A stretch of DNA of 64,000 nt from Bifidobacterium colobi (GTDB taxonomy: Bacteria > Actinomycetota > Actinomycetes > Actinomycetales > Bifidobacteriaceae), in the NCBI RefSeq assembly GCF_018555455.1, contig NZ_JAFEJU010000003.1:62001-126000 (forward strand), read 5' to 3'. This document shows positions 1 to 7,610 of this stretch, piece after piece. The notes below the pieces were generated by a model. The model was not told the origin of the DNA and made no database searches. It was given only the letters and a program-made list of their open reading frames with translations. A program made the position numbers and the translations under genes. The first letter of the stretch is position 1. Every line of letters starts with the position of its first letter.

Positions 1-57
1 TCCTAGTGTAGGAATCAAGGAATTCAACAGCCACGTGGCTTTTAAGGGAGGCAAGCA

Positions 58-336
58 ATGAGCAGCGCTTTTGATTGGCGAGCCAAGGCCGCATGCCGCG
101 ATAAGGATCCGGAACTGTTCTTCCCGGTGGGTAACACCGGTGCCGCATACCAGCAGATTGAAGAGGCCAAGGCCGTGTGCCGTACCTGCAAGGTGATTGA
201 TGCGTGCCTCAAGTGCGCATTGGACACCAATCAGGATTACGGTGTTTGGGGCGGCTTGAGCGAGGATGAGCGTCGTGCGCTGAAGCGCCGTGCCATGCGC
301 GCCCGCCGTTCTCAGGCCATGCAGATGCAGATCTGA
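58..336 (+). CDS. WhiB-family Fe-S transcriptional regulator
   Basis: A 92-residue protein with the complete WhiB signature: four conserved cysteines at 13, 41, 44 and 50 (C-x27-C-x2-C-x5-C) that bind a [4Fe-4S] cluster, then GVWGG at 62-66 and a basic C-terminus (KRRAMRARR) expected to contact DNA or sigma factor. The family is restricted to Actinobacteria and their phages and acts in the cytoplasm with the primary sigma factor. Short length and the simple basic tail suggest the WhiB1/WblE subgroup, which I infer from layout only. A strong GGGAGG ribosome site at 46-51 fixes the start. The gene is monocistronic, followed by a strong hairpin terminator at 364-393. Cys53 is an extra cysteine. 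Confidence 0.95.
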   Translation: MSSAFDWRAKAACRDKDPELFFPVGNTGAAYQQIEEAKAVCRTCKVIDACLKCALDTNQDYGVWGGLSEDERRALKRRAMRARRSQAMQMQI

Positions 337-363
337 TTATCGTCAAGGCATACGCCGTATATG

Positions 364-393
364 AAGAAACCCTCCCATATGGGAGGGTTTCTT
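364..393 (+). terminator. Rho-independent terminator of the whiB-like gene
   Basis: A perfect 13-bp inverted repeat (364-376 with 381-393) with a 4-base ATAT loop, followed by GTTGTTTG. It lies 28 bases after the whiB stop. The A-rich side lets it also work leftward, toward the end of the kinase transcript. Confidence 0.85.
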
Positions 394-406
394 GTTGTTT
401 GTTGAG

Positions 407-460
407 CATTCCCCACTCAGTCGCACTGGCAGCTCCCCTCATTGAGGGGAGCTAGGAATG
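407..460 (-). repeat. Three-hairpin intergenic element, copy 1
   Basis: Read leftward, CATTCC (460-455) closes on GGAATG (412-407) and encloses two hairpins: AGCTCCCCT/AGGGGAGCT (453-431, 5-base loop) and CAGT-GCG-ACTG. It starts 2 bases after the kinase stop and may serve as its terminator. Same layout and core (CTCCCCT...ACTGAG-GGG) as the element at 52155-52214 and a diverged one at 55869-55914. Confidence 0.7.
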
Positions 461-462
461 CG

Positions 463-1950
463 CTATTCTTCCTGAGCTGCACGCAGTTTCATGTCGAGCA
501 CAACGCGCGTGCCACCTTCGCGGCGAGGCTCCCAGTGCACCGATCCGCCAAAATCATTGGTCACAAATGTGTTGATGATCTGCGTGCCCAAGCCGGAGCC
601 GGAGGTCCTTGCCATACCGCCTTGCTCTTCGGAGCCAAGACCGGTGCCGTCATCTTCGACCACGACGTTCAGGTTGGAGCCGGAGCGCCCGACGGAGATG
701 GTGATATTGCCTTCCTTGCGCCCCTCGAATCCATGCTCCACCGAATTGGTGATGAGCTCGGTCAGCACCAGGGAGAGCGGCGTGGCATCCTGTGCGGGCA
801 TCATGCCGAATTTGCCCATGAAGTTCACGCTGATATGCTGATCCTTCATTGTGGCCAAATCCACCGCCATACGCAGCAGGTTGGAAATCACCTTGTCGAA
901 GTCCACGATTTCGTCGGCGGTCTGGCTCAGCCCCTCATGCACCATGGCGATGGTCTGCACACGACGCTGCGCCTCCTGCAACTCCTTCTTGACCTCTTCG
1001 GATTTGGTCTTGCGCGCCTGCAACCTCAACAACGCCGATACCGCTTGCAGATTGTTCTTCACACGATGGTGGATCTCGGAAATGGTGGCGTTCTTGGTCT
1101 GCAGTTCCTTTTCGCGACGACGCAGCTCGGTCACATCGCGACAGAGGATAATGGCACCCACCCTGCCGTTATTGTCGTAGAGCGGCAGCGAGCGCATGGA
1201 TACCGCTGAACGATTCGCGTTGATTTCGGAGTCCACGGCAGCCTTGCCGGAAAGCACCAACGGCAGTGTTTCCGGTACCGGATCGTTCTCTTTGAGCAAT
1301 TCGGTGCCGAGTTCGCTCAGGTACTGTCCTGGCATGGTATGCAGCAGGCCCAAGCGCCTGAAGCAGCTGATGGCGTTCGGCGCCGCGTAACGCACCACGC
1401 CGTCGATGGTCAGGATGATGAAGCCATCCGCCACACGGGCGATATGGCGCTGGCTCATCACGGAGTCCTTATAGGGGAACTGCCCACGAGGAATCATCTC
1501 GTACAGATGCTTGCCTGCATTGATGCTCTCCGATTCGTAGCGGCCATTGGATTCACGAGTGGCCATATTGGTCTCCCGCACCACCAAGCCAAGCGTCTTG
1601 CCGTTGTGCCGTACCGGGGCGTACACGTTGCAGACGGTGGCTTTGCCCACCGAGCGCAGCACCGTGGAGCGGAACACCACACTGGAATCCATGGCGGCAT
1701 CGAGTTCGCCAGTCATATCATCCGGCATTACATCGCCGACCACATCCTCGCCGCGCAAGGTCATTACCGTGGATGGACGGCATTGCTCGGCGACGACATA
1801 CTTACCATCACCGTTTTGCACCAGCAGCAGCAGATCGGCGAAGCTTAAGTCGGCAATCACCTGCCAGTCGGCCACAAGATGATGCAGCCATTCGCGGTCC
1901 TCGTCATCGAAATCCGGGCGGGTCGCAAGAATATGTGAAAAATCAGCCAT
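463..1950 (-). CDS. Sensor histidine kinase, PdtaS-like (HisKA_2 type)
   Basis: About 495 residues starting at MADFSHIL. The order is an N-terminal GAF-like sensory domain typical of the PdtaS family (HHLVADWQ then LSFADLLLLV), a PAS region around 170-275, a HisKA_2 dimerisation/phosphoacceptor helix (ISEIHHRVKNNLQAVSAL, His near 294-295), and a HATPase domain with N-box TELITNSVEHG and G-boxes EDDGTGLG and GSGLGTQII. There are no membrane segments, so it is cytosolic. In mycobacteria PdtaS phosphorylates the RNA-binding antiterminator PdtaR; no response regulator is adjacent here. Upstream in-frame starts exist at 1959 and 2016, but none has a clear ribosome site; MADF fits the family N-terminus best. 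Confidence 0.88.
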   Translation of the reverse strand: MADFSHILATRPDFDDEDREWLHHLVADWQVIADLSFADLLLLVQNGDGKYVVAEQCRPSTVMTLRGEDVVGDVMPDDMTGELDAAMDSSVVFRSTVLRSVGKATVCNVYAPVRHNGKTLGLVVRETNMATRESNGRYESESINAGKHLYEMIPRGQFPYKDSVMSQRHIARVADGFIILTIDGVVRYAAPNAISCFRRLGLLHTMPGQYLSELGTELLKENDPVPETLPLVLSGKAAVDSEINANRSAVSMRSLPLYDNNGRVGAIILCRDVTELRRREKELQTKNATISEIHHRVKNNLQAVSALLRLQARKTKSEEVKKELQEAQRRVQTIAMVHEGLSQTADEIVDFDKVISNLLRMAVDLATMKDQHISVNFMGKFGMMPAQDATPLSLVLTELITNSVEHGFEGRKEGNITISVGRSGSNLNVVVEDDGTGLGSEEQGGMARTSGSGLGTQIINTFVTNDFGGSVHWEPRREGGTRVVLDMKLRAAQEE

Positions 1951-2034
1951 GACTACCATGATACGCAATAGGCTTGCTGGTGAGGCATTATGACGCACGA
2001 TGTCATCTTGCGCCATAATGCCGGTGGTTCGCTA

Positions 2035-2080
2035 TTGACAAACGCGCTACTTACGTTAACGTAGGTTACGGTAACGTAAG
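2035..2080 (+). promoter_or_regulatory. Promoter with tandem palindromic operators upstream of the hemolysin III gene
   Basis: A consensus -35 TTGACA (2035-2040) is followed by the perfect 12-bp palindrome TACGTTAACGTA (2052-2063) and a near-palindrome TTACGGTAACGTAA (2066-2079). The pair is also an inverted repeat, CTTACGTTA (2050-2058) against TAACGTAAG (2072-2080). The sites cover the expected -10 region, which suggests repression. The regulator is unknown; site size would suit a TetR-type dimer pair (inference). Confidence 0.6.
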
Positions 2081-2112
2081 GAAGAAGCTTGCACTGCTGA
2101 AAGGATGGGCGT

Positions 2113-3027
2113 ATGGCAGAGGAACATGAACACAGCGCCACTCAGCGCCAATTGGATCCCGAAGTCGCGGCAAAACGCGCTATAGCCGTCAAGGCACGTG
2201 AGGAGGCGCTTCAAGCTAAGGCGGATGCCGTACGAGCCAAAGCCCAGTTCAAAGCCGAAGCCATCAGAGCCAAGGCCGAGGAAAAAGCCCGCAAGAAACT
2301 GGCCAAAGCCGAGAACCGGGCGCTCAAAATCGAAGGCATCGCCCCGGCTGAAGTGGAACGCAAAATCCGCCTTGACGTCCACGGACGGCCGAAACCAGCC
2401 ATGCGCGGATGGATTCACGCCGTAGCCTCTCCCCTGTCCCTGGCCGCCGGGATCGTGCTCATCTGCCTCGCTCAGGGCGCGGGTCTCAAATGGGCATGCG
2501 CGGTATTCATGACCGCATCCCTGATTCTGTTCACCAATTCCGCCTGCTACCATCTGGGCGATTGGAGCCCGCGCGTCACCGATGTGCTCAGGCGCATCGA
2601 TCATGTGAACATCTTCCTGCTCATCGCCGGCACCTATACACCGGTTTCCTTTGCCCTTGAGCCTTTCTGGCGTAACTTCATCATCATCTCGATGTGGTCG
2701 TGCACCCTGGTGGCACTCATCATCCATGTGATTTGGATCAATGCGCCACGTTGGCTCTACACCGTGGTGTACATCATCTTCGGCATCTACGGTCTCGCGT
2801 TCATGATGTTGTTCTGGAAGTCGCCATATGCTGGCCCTGCAGTGGTGATTCTGCTATGCGCCGGTGGCGCCTGCTATATTCTGGGCGCCATCGTCTACGC
2901 ATTGCGCAAGCCTGACCCATGGCCGCGCATCTTTGGTTTCCATGAGATTTTCCACTGCGGCACCGTTGCCGGATACGCCTGCCATATGGTGGCGATTTAT
3001 ATGGTGATCGTGGCGTTGTGGAGCTAG
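2113..3027 (+). CDS. Hemolysin III family (YqfA/TrhA-type) membrane protein with charged N-terminal coiled coil
   Basis: 304 residues. The C-terminal ~205 residues form the seven-helix hemolysin III/PAQR-like fold. Conserved features are the Ser/His-containing segment NSACYHLGDWSP after the second helix, RIDHVNIFLLIAGTYTPV, and the C-terminal GFHEIFHCGTVAGYACH with the metal-type His residues. The first ~95 residues are unusual: a lysine/alanine/glutamate-rich stretch (repeats of KAxAxxAKA) predicted to be a long charged helix, absent from short homologs. Family members act in membrane homeostasis rather than as true hemolysins. AAAGGA at 2099-2104 is the ribosome site. It is followed by a terminator at 3066-3103 and preceded by palindromic operator sites. 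Confidence 0.9.
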   Translation: MAEEHEHSATQRQLDPEVAAKRAIAVKAREEALQAKADAVRAKAQFKAEAIRAKAEEKARKKLAKAENRALKIEGIAPAEVERKIRLDVHGRPKPAMRGWIHAVASPLSLAAGIVLICLAQGAGLKWACAVFMTASLILFTNSACYHLGDWSPRVTDVLRRIDHVNIFLLIAGTYTPVSFALEPFWRNFIIISMWSCTLVALIIHVIWINAPRWLYTVVYIIFGIYGLAFMMLFWKSPYAGPAVVILLCAGGACYILGAIVYALRKPDPWPRIFGFHEIFHCGTVAGYACHMVAIYMVIVALWS

Positions 3028-3065
3028 CGACTGCTTCCCCACCCCACACACAGTAGTTAAGTTAT

Positions 3066-3103
3066 AAAGGCCTCTCCCGCGTATATCGAAGGGAGAGGCC
3101 TTT
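3066..3103. terminator. Bidirectional terminator between hemolysin III gene and greA
   Basis: Perfect 13-bp stem AAAGGCCTCTCCC (3066-3078) with GGGAGAGGCCTTT (3091-3103), T/A-rich on both sides, between two genes that converge. Confidence 0.9.
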
Positions 3104-3125
3104 ACTGATTGATTGAGAGCAAAAC

Positions 3126-3605
3126 TCAGGCGAGCGGCTTGGAAGCCTTGACCACCACGGACAGCTCGCGGCCGTTCGGAGCGGTATAGGTCACCGTATC
3201 GCCGACCTTGGCACCTTCGATGGCCTTGCCGATCGGAGAGTCCGGGGTCATGATGTCGTAATCGGTGCCGGCCACGATGTCGCGGCTGCCCAGCACGTAG
3301 GTCATCTCATTGCCGTTGAGCTCGATGGTCACCACGGAGCCATTGCCCACGGTACCTTCCGGAGCGTTCTCGATGATCTTGGAATCACGAAGCTTCACCG
3401 TAAGTTCGGTAATGCGACCCTCGTTCTTGCTCTGTGCCTCACGGGCGGCCTGATAGCCACCGTTTTCGGAAAGATCGCCTTCGGCGCGGGCCACGGCAAT
3501 CTTATGGGCGATTTCCTCGCGCAGCTCGCCCTCACGATGAGCGAGCTCTTCCTTCATTTTGTTGTACGCTTCCTGCGTCAGCAGGTAGACCTTGTCTTCA
3601 GCCAT
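3126..3605 (-). CDS. greA: Transcription elongation factor GreA
   Basis: 159 residues, normal length for GreA. The N-terminal coiled coil (YLLTQEAYNKMKEELAHRE to about residue 75) includes the acidic tip DLSENGGYQAAREAQ, whose Asp/Glu enter the RNA polymerase secondary channel to stimulate cleavage of backtracked RNA. The C-terminal FKBP-like domain contains IVAGTDYDIMTPDSPIGKAIEGAKVGDTV in outline. Start is supported by AGGAGG just upstream. The next gene upstream is the FKBP isomerase, separated by its own terminator, so greA probably has its own promoter in the 70-base gap. Confidence 0.97.
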   Translation of the reverse strand: MAEDKVYLLTQEAYNKMKEELAHREGELREEIAHKIAVARAEGDLSENGGYQAAREAQSKNEGRITELTVKLRDSKIIENAPEGTVGNGSVVTIELNGNEMTYVLGSRDIVAGTDYDIMTPDSPIGKAIEGAKVGDTVTYTAPNGRELSVVVKASKPLA

Positions 3606-3635
3606 ATTGTCCTCCTGAACTAAAACCTATAGCAA

Positions 3636-3659
3636 AACGCCGGCTATGACACCGGCGTT
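3636..3659 (-). terminator. Terminator of the FKBP gene
   Basis: AACGCCGG (3636-3643) pairs with CCGGCGTT (3652-3659) with an 8-base loop. Read leftward the stem is followed by TTTTGC. It lies 18 bases after the FKBP stop. Confidence 0.75.
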
Positions 3660-3676
3660 CCGTGATGCTGGATGTG

Positions 3677-4084
3677 TCAGCGAGTGGAAATGATGTCGAT
3701 GACGAACACCAAGGTATCGTCACCGCCGATGCCGGCCTGCGGAACACCGCGGGAACCGTAGCCGTACTCCGGCGGAATGGAAACCACCAGACGGGAGCCC
3801 ACGTTGTGGCCCGGCACGGTCTGATCCCAGCCCTTGATGACCTGGCCGACGCCAATGCCGAAGCTGGCAGGCTGATGGCGGTCGAAGCTGGAGTCGAACG
3901 GGGTATCCTTGCCCCAGACCACGCCATGGTAGTTCACAGTCACGGTATCGCCACGACGGACCATCGGACCGTCGCCTTCGGTCAGCTCAACGGCCTTCAG
4001 ACCCTTGGGCGCTTCATCGGTCGGGAATTCGATAACGGGAGTGGTACCGAATTCGGCATTCACCTTAGGCATCTGTTCTGCCAT
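3677..4084 (-). CDS. FKBP-type peptidyl-prolyl cis-trans isomerase
   Basis: A single 135-residue FKBP domain without signal peptide, so cytosolic. Typical strands and pocket residues are visible: VTVNYHGVVWGKDTPFDSSFD, the FGIGVGQVIKGWDQTVPG loop region, and IPPEYGYGSRGVPQAGIGGDDTLVFVIDII. The enzyme isomerises Xaa-Pro bonds during folding. The start follows CAAGGAGGACGT. It is leftward, with its own terminator and probably its own promoter in the 80-base gap to sdaA. Confidence 0.95.
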   Translation of the reverse strand: MAEQMPKVNAEFGTTPVIEFPTDEAPKGLKAVELTEGDGPMVRRGDTVTVNYHGVVWGKDTPFDSSFDRHQPASFGIGVGQVIKGWDQTVPGHNVGSRLVVSIPPEYGYGSRGVPQAGIGGDDTLVFVIDIISTR

Positions 4085-4166
4085 ACGTCCTCCTTGTCAG
4101 ACACAATGCGCCCTACATTAGCACCATTGGCGGAGCTGTGGAAGTCGTTCTTCCCAGTGCGATATG

Positions 4167-5627
4167 TCAGCATTCGACGACGTTGACGGCGAGACCGCCT
4201 TTGGAGGTCTCCTTGTACTTGGCCATCATGTCTTCACCGGTCTGTTTCATCGTGGCGATCGCCTGATCCAAGGTCACGATATGCGAGCCATCGCCCAGCA
4301 TGGCCATACGCACTGCATTGATGGCGGTATTGGCTGCCATCGCGTTCCGCTCAATGCATGGGATCTGCACCAGTCCGCCCACCGGGTCGCACGTCAGACC
4401 AAGATTATGCTCGATGCCGATTTCCGCCGCGTTCTCCACCTGTTCAGGCGTGCCGCCCATCACCGCAGCAAGACCTGCCGCAGCCATCGAACATGCCGAT
4501 CCGACCTCGCCTTGGCAGCCGACCTCGGCACCGGAAATCGAAGCATTGCGCTTAAACAGGTAGCCGATGGCACCTGCGGTGAGCAGGAACGTGACAATGC
4601 CCTGCTCGTTGGCGTCATCGACGAAATGCCAGTAATAATGCAATACCGCTGGAATAATGCCCGCTGAACCATTGGTCGGAGCGGTGACGATACGTCCTCC
4701 CCCGGCGTTCTCCTCGGAAACGGCGAGCGCGAACAAATCCACCCATGCGGCATCGGAGGATTCCAACACTATGTCTTTGCGCCGCCGATCACGGTGCAGC
4801 AGATCGGAATTGGATGACAATCGCTGGTACATTTTCGGCGCACGCCGCGGCACGTCCAATCCGCCGGGCAGTGTGGCTTCATTGGACGTGCAGCCGTGGG
4901 AAACACATTCGCGCATCACACGCCAGACGTTATCGATGGTGTTGCGTACCTGGATGCCTGAGCGGTTCGCGGTCTCGTTGGCCCATACCAGTTCGGCGAT
5001 GCTCATATGGTGCGCCTTGCACTGTGCGACGAGTTCGGCACATGAGGAGAACGGGTAGGGCGTTTCCGGACCGAAGTCGGTTGAACTGGATTCATCTGCG
5101 TCGGCGAATGCGGTGCCAGCCGGTGGTTTATCGTGAATACCGATCATCAGATCGTCAGGCGTGCCTTGGCGGATGAAGCCACCGCCAATGGAATACCAGA
5201 CCTGTTCGTTCACCAGTGAGCCGGCGGCATCGAACGCTTGGAATCGCATACCGTTGGGGTGCGCTGCCATGCGCTTCCACAGTTCGAACATCACGTCTCG
5301 GTCGTAGTCGAAGTGGATGCGCTTGACACCGGCGAGATTCAACGTGTTATCCAGCGCGCAGGTTTCGCGGATGTGCAGCATATGCTCCGTATCCACATAG
5401 GCGGGCAGATTGCCTTCCAGCCCCGCCATGGCGGCGCGGTCCGTCCCGTGTCCCATGCCGGTCAGGGCGAGAGAACCGTAGAGCGTAACCTTGACGCGTT
5501 CGGTGCGATCGATCAGTCCGTCTTGCTTCAGCGATGTGGAAAATGCATGAGCTGCGGCCATCGGACCGACGGTATGCGAAGAGGACGGCCCCACACCGAT
5601 GGTGAACATGTCAAGCACACTGAACAT
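4167..5627 (-). CDS. sdaA: L-serine ammonia-lyase (Fe-S type, single chain)
   Basis: 486 residues combining the beta and alpha domains of iron-sulfur L-serine dehydratase: N-terminal FSVLDMFTIGVGPSSSHTVGP and C-terminal EVGCQGEVGSACSMAAAGL plus LTCDPVGGLVQIPCIERN, which supply the conserved cysteines of the [4Fe-4S] cluster. It converts L-serine to pyruvate and ammonia. The cluster is oxygen-labile, fitting an anaerobe. Ribosome site AAGGAGCAGTC precedes the start. It lies 22 bases after a small membrane protein gene in the same direction and is probably cotranscribed with it. Confidence 0.96.
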   Translation of the reverse strand: MFSVLDMFTIGVGPSSSHTVGPMAAAHAFSTSLKQDGLIDRTERVKVTLYGSLALTGMGHGTDRAAMAGLEGNLPAYVDTEHMLHIRETCALDNTLNLAGVKRIHFDYDRDVMFELWKRMAAHPNGMRFQAFDAAGSLVNEQVWYSIGGGFIRQGTPDDLMIGIHDKPPAGTAFADADESSSTDFGPETPYPFSSCAELVAQCKAHHMSIAELVWANETANRSGIQVRNTIDNVWRVMRECVSHGCTSNEATLPGGLDVPRRAPKMYQRLSSNSDLLHRDRRRKDIVLESSDAAWVDLFALAVSEENAGGGRIVTAPTNGSAGIIPAVLHYYWHFVDDANEQGIVTFLLTAGAIGYLFKRNASISGAEVGCQGEVGSACSMAAAGLAAVMGGTPEQVENAAEIGIEHNLGLTCDPVGGLVQIPCIERNAMAANTAINAVRMAMLGDGSHIVTLDQAIATMKQTGEDMMAKYKETSKGGLAVNVVEC

Positions 5628-5649
5628 GACTGCTCCTTGATTGATCTGG

Positions 5650-6243
5650 TTACTTGCCCGAGGGAATCTGGCCGAAGATCATCACCAACACCATAACGCC
5701 AAGCACTGCGAGGACCACCTGTACAGCGAACAGTACGAATACCAGTGGCTTGCGTGTAGCGAGTTTGGAGCCGTACGCCTGTGCGAGCAGGAAGGCGATG
5801 AAGCCGAATACCGCATAGTTCACGGTGAGCGCCAGAATGTCCGCATTGGCGAGCACTACGCCGTTGACCGCTTGATCAAGGGAGTTCATCGTCGAGCCCA
5901 TGACGAACATGCCCCAGATGCCATAGCCGATGAGTCCGACCACCGCATAGGCCCATGGTTTGAATTTGTCGTTCATACGCGTGGTGAAGGATTCCGCGCA
6001 CCAGAGCAACGCGAACCCGACTACATAGGTGAACACGACGGCGACCAGTACCGTGGCAACCATCCACGGCACCAACGCCACCACAGGAGCGTTGGTATTC
6101 GGATCGGCAATCATGGTGAGGTAGAACCCGGAGCATGCGATGGCTCCGATAGTCAACGCGGTGCCCACTATGACTGCCTGGACGAACATGGTTGGCAAGG
6201 CGCCTTGTTCAACTCGATCGACTGCGGTCCAGCGTGAAGCCAT
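5650..6243 (-). CDS. Small multi-pass membrane protein of unknown function
   Basis: 197 residues with five hydrophobic segments (near 18-42, 53-82, 96-118, 135-156 and 167-192). A soluble loop after the second segment carries CAESFTTRMNDKFKPW. I recognise no family. It is immediately upstream of, and in line with, sdaA (22-base gap), so a role linked to serine uptake or export is a context-based guess only; it is too short for a usual serine permease. AGGAGTGCATT before the ATG supports the start. Confidence 0.75.
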   Translation of the reverse strand: MASRWTAVDRVEQGALPTMFVQAVIVGTALTIGAIACSGFYLTMIADPNTNAPVVALVPWMVATVLVAVVFTYVVGFALLWCAESFTTRMNDKFKPWAYAVVGLIGYGIWGMFVMGSTMNSLDQAVNGVVLANADILALTVNYAVFGFIAFLLAQAYGSKLATRKPLVFVLFAVQVVLAVLGVMVLVMIFGQIPSGK

Positions 6244-6383
6244 AATGCACTCCTCGTTTCTTCCATGGGTAACACAACGAGGAACAGGGTAACGAGGAAT
6301 TGTTTCGGAAAAGTGCCTCTCTCCGAAAAGAAGAAGTCGAGGAGAATACTGAGCGTGTGCCTCCGGTGGGCTGAGCCGTGAAG

Positions 6384-6452
6384 CGGACAGCCCAGTGGGC
6401 TGTCCGTAGGCGAAGGGAGCGGTTATACCGCGACGGCTGAGCGAAGCTCAGC
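6384..6452 (+). repeat. Cluster of three short hairpins upstream of tRNA-Leu
   Basis: Three palindromes in a row: CGGACAGCCCA-G-TGGGCTGTCCG (6384-6406), GCGGT-TAT-ACCGC (6419-6431) and GCTGAGC-GAA-GCTCAGC (6436-6452). They occupy the 268-base gap between the membrane protein gene and the tRNA. This could be a degenerate repeat element or a leader RNA for the leftward gene; function unknown. Confidence 0.5.
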
Positions 6453-6484
6453 AACCCGCAAGCCGCATCCGTCTCAGGGTGACG

Positions 6485-6490
6485 TACAAT
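6485..6490 (+). promoter_or_regulatory. Candidate -10 box of tRNA-Leu(UAA)
   Basis: TACAAT lies 22 bases before the mature tRNA 5' end. No good -35 match is seen 17 bases upstream, so this is a tentative promoter. Confidence 0.4.
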
Positions 6491-6511
6491 AGTACGGTTG
6501 GTTTATCCAAC

Positions 6512-6590
6512 GCCTCCGTGGCGAAATGGTATACGCAGTCGACTTAAAATCGATCGCTTCGGCTTGTGGGTTCGAGTCCCACCGGAGGCA
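6512..6590 (+). tRNA. tRNA-Leu, anticodon UAA
   Basis: Full cloverleaf of 79 nt: acceptor GCCTCCG (6512-6518) pairs with CGGAGGC (6583-6589). The anticodon stem GTCGA/TCGAT encloses loop CTTAAAA, giving anticodon TAA. There is a long (class II) variable arm, CGCTTCGGCTT, and T-arm GTGGG-TTCGAGT-CCCAC. The discriminator is A, followed by CC then T, so the complete CCA is not encoded. It reads UUA (and UUG) codons, the rarest leucine codons in high-GC genomes. The stop codon of the leftward ppx-like gene begins 3 bases past its end. Confidence 0.97.
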
Positions 6591-6592
6591 CC

Positions 6593-7594
6593 TTACCGTG
6601 CAAGCAAGCGGCGACCATAATCGAGAACGATGCCGTCAAGCAGACCATGTTCGCTGGCCACATAGGAGTCGATGGGTGTGCCATGATCCTGTTCGGCGGC
6701 CGCGCTCACCTTGGCAAGCACACGGTTCCACACCACCGCACCGCCGCCGACCACGTCGATACGGCCCGGATGAATCGTCTTGTATGTGCGGCGCTCGTCA
6801 CGCGTCATTCTGAGGAACTTGTCATCCACGGCATAGGCTTCGGCAAGTCCCAGACGGTAGCCGTCCACCACGCTATGATCGTATTCCTTCAAGCCGATTG
6901 CCAGAGCGGTCATGGTCGTCACCGTACCGGAGACGCCGATGATGGTGCGCGCCTTACCGGCATCCACATACTGGAATGCTTCGTCGATATGCTCATCGAT
7001 GTCGGCAATAGCCTGAGCGATTTCCTCTTCGGTAGGCGGATCGCTGTGCAAATGGCGTTCGGTCATACGGACCGAACCAATGTTCATGGAAAATGCGCCC
7101 TGGACCGCCGTGGCAGGCGCGTTGACGCCATCGCCGCCGATGACCAACTCCGTGGAGCCGCCGCCCAAGTCGACCACCAGATACGGTGCCTGAAGGTCAC
7201 TGCGGTTCACCACCGACGTGGCACCGAGGAAGCTCAGATCCGCCTCTTCGGTGCCGGGAATCACCTCGGGGCGTACACCGAGAATCTTTTCGATGTTGTC
7301 TTCGAACTCCTCACGGTTCTCAGCGTCACGGGTGGCGGATGTGGCTACGAACCGCAGCCCATCCACCGGGTGTTCCGCAAGCACGTCAGCGAATTCACGC
7401 GCGGCCACATAGGCGCGCTCCAATGCCTCATCGGCGAAACGATGGGTTTTGTCCACATCCTGTCCGAGTCGAATCACGCGAAGGATGCGCGGCACCACTT
7501 CCACCATGCCGTTGGCATCCACACGCGCGACCTTCAAACGAATCGAATTCGTGCCGCAATCGATACCGGCAACGGTCACACTATCCTTGCTCAT
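6593..7594 (-). CDS. Exopolyphosphatase/guanosine pentaphosphatase (Ppx/GppA family)
   Basis: About 333 residues with the actin-like ATPase fold: phosphate-1 motif GIDCGTNSIRLKVARV near the start, ATSATRDAENREEF, and phosphate-2 motif VDLGGGSTELV. It hydrolyses terminal phosphate from polyphosphate or pppGpp; this short form lacks the C-terminal HD region, as is common in actinobacterial Ppx. I use the start MSKDSVTVAG at 7594, preceded by GAGGAG, rather than an upstream in-frame codon inside the DUF501 gene. It is the last gene of the eno-divIC-DUF501-ppx run. Confidence 0.93.
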   Translation of the reverse strand: MSKDSVTVAGIDCGTNSIRLKVARVDANGMVEVVPRILRVIRLGQDVDKTHRFADEALERAYVAAREFADVLAEHPVDGLRFVATSATRDAENREEFEDNIEKILGVRPEVIPGTEEADLSFLGATSVVNRSDLQAPYLVVDLGGGSTELVIGGDGVNAPATAVQGAFSMNIGSVRMTERHLHSDPPTEEEIAQAIADIDEHIDEAFQYVDAGKARTIIGVSGTVTTMTALAIGLKEYDHSVVDGYRLGLAEAYAVDDKFLRMTRDERRTYKTIHPGRIDVVGGGAVVWNRVLAKVSAAAEQDHGTPIDSYVASEHGLLDGIVLDYGRRLLAR

Positions 7595-7610
7595 CTCTTC
7601 TCCTCGTGTT

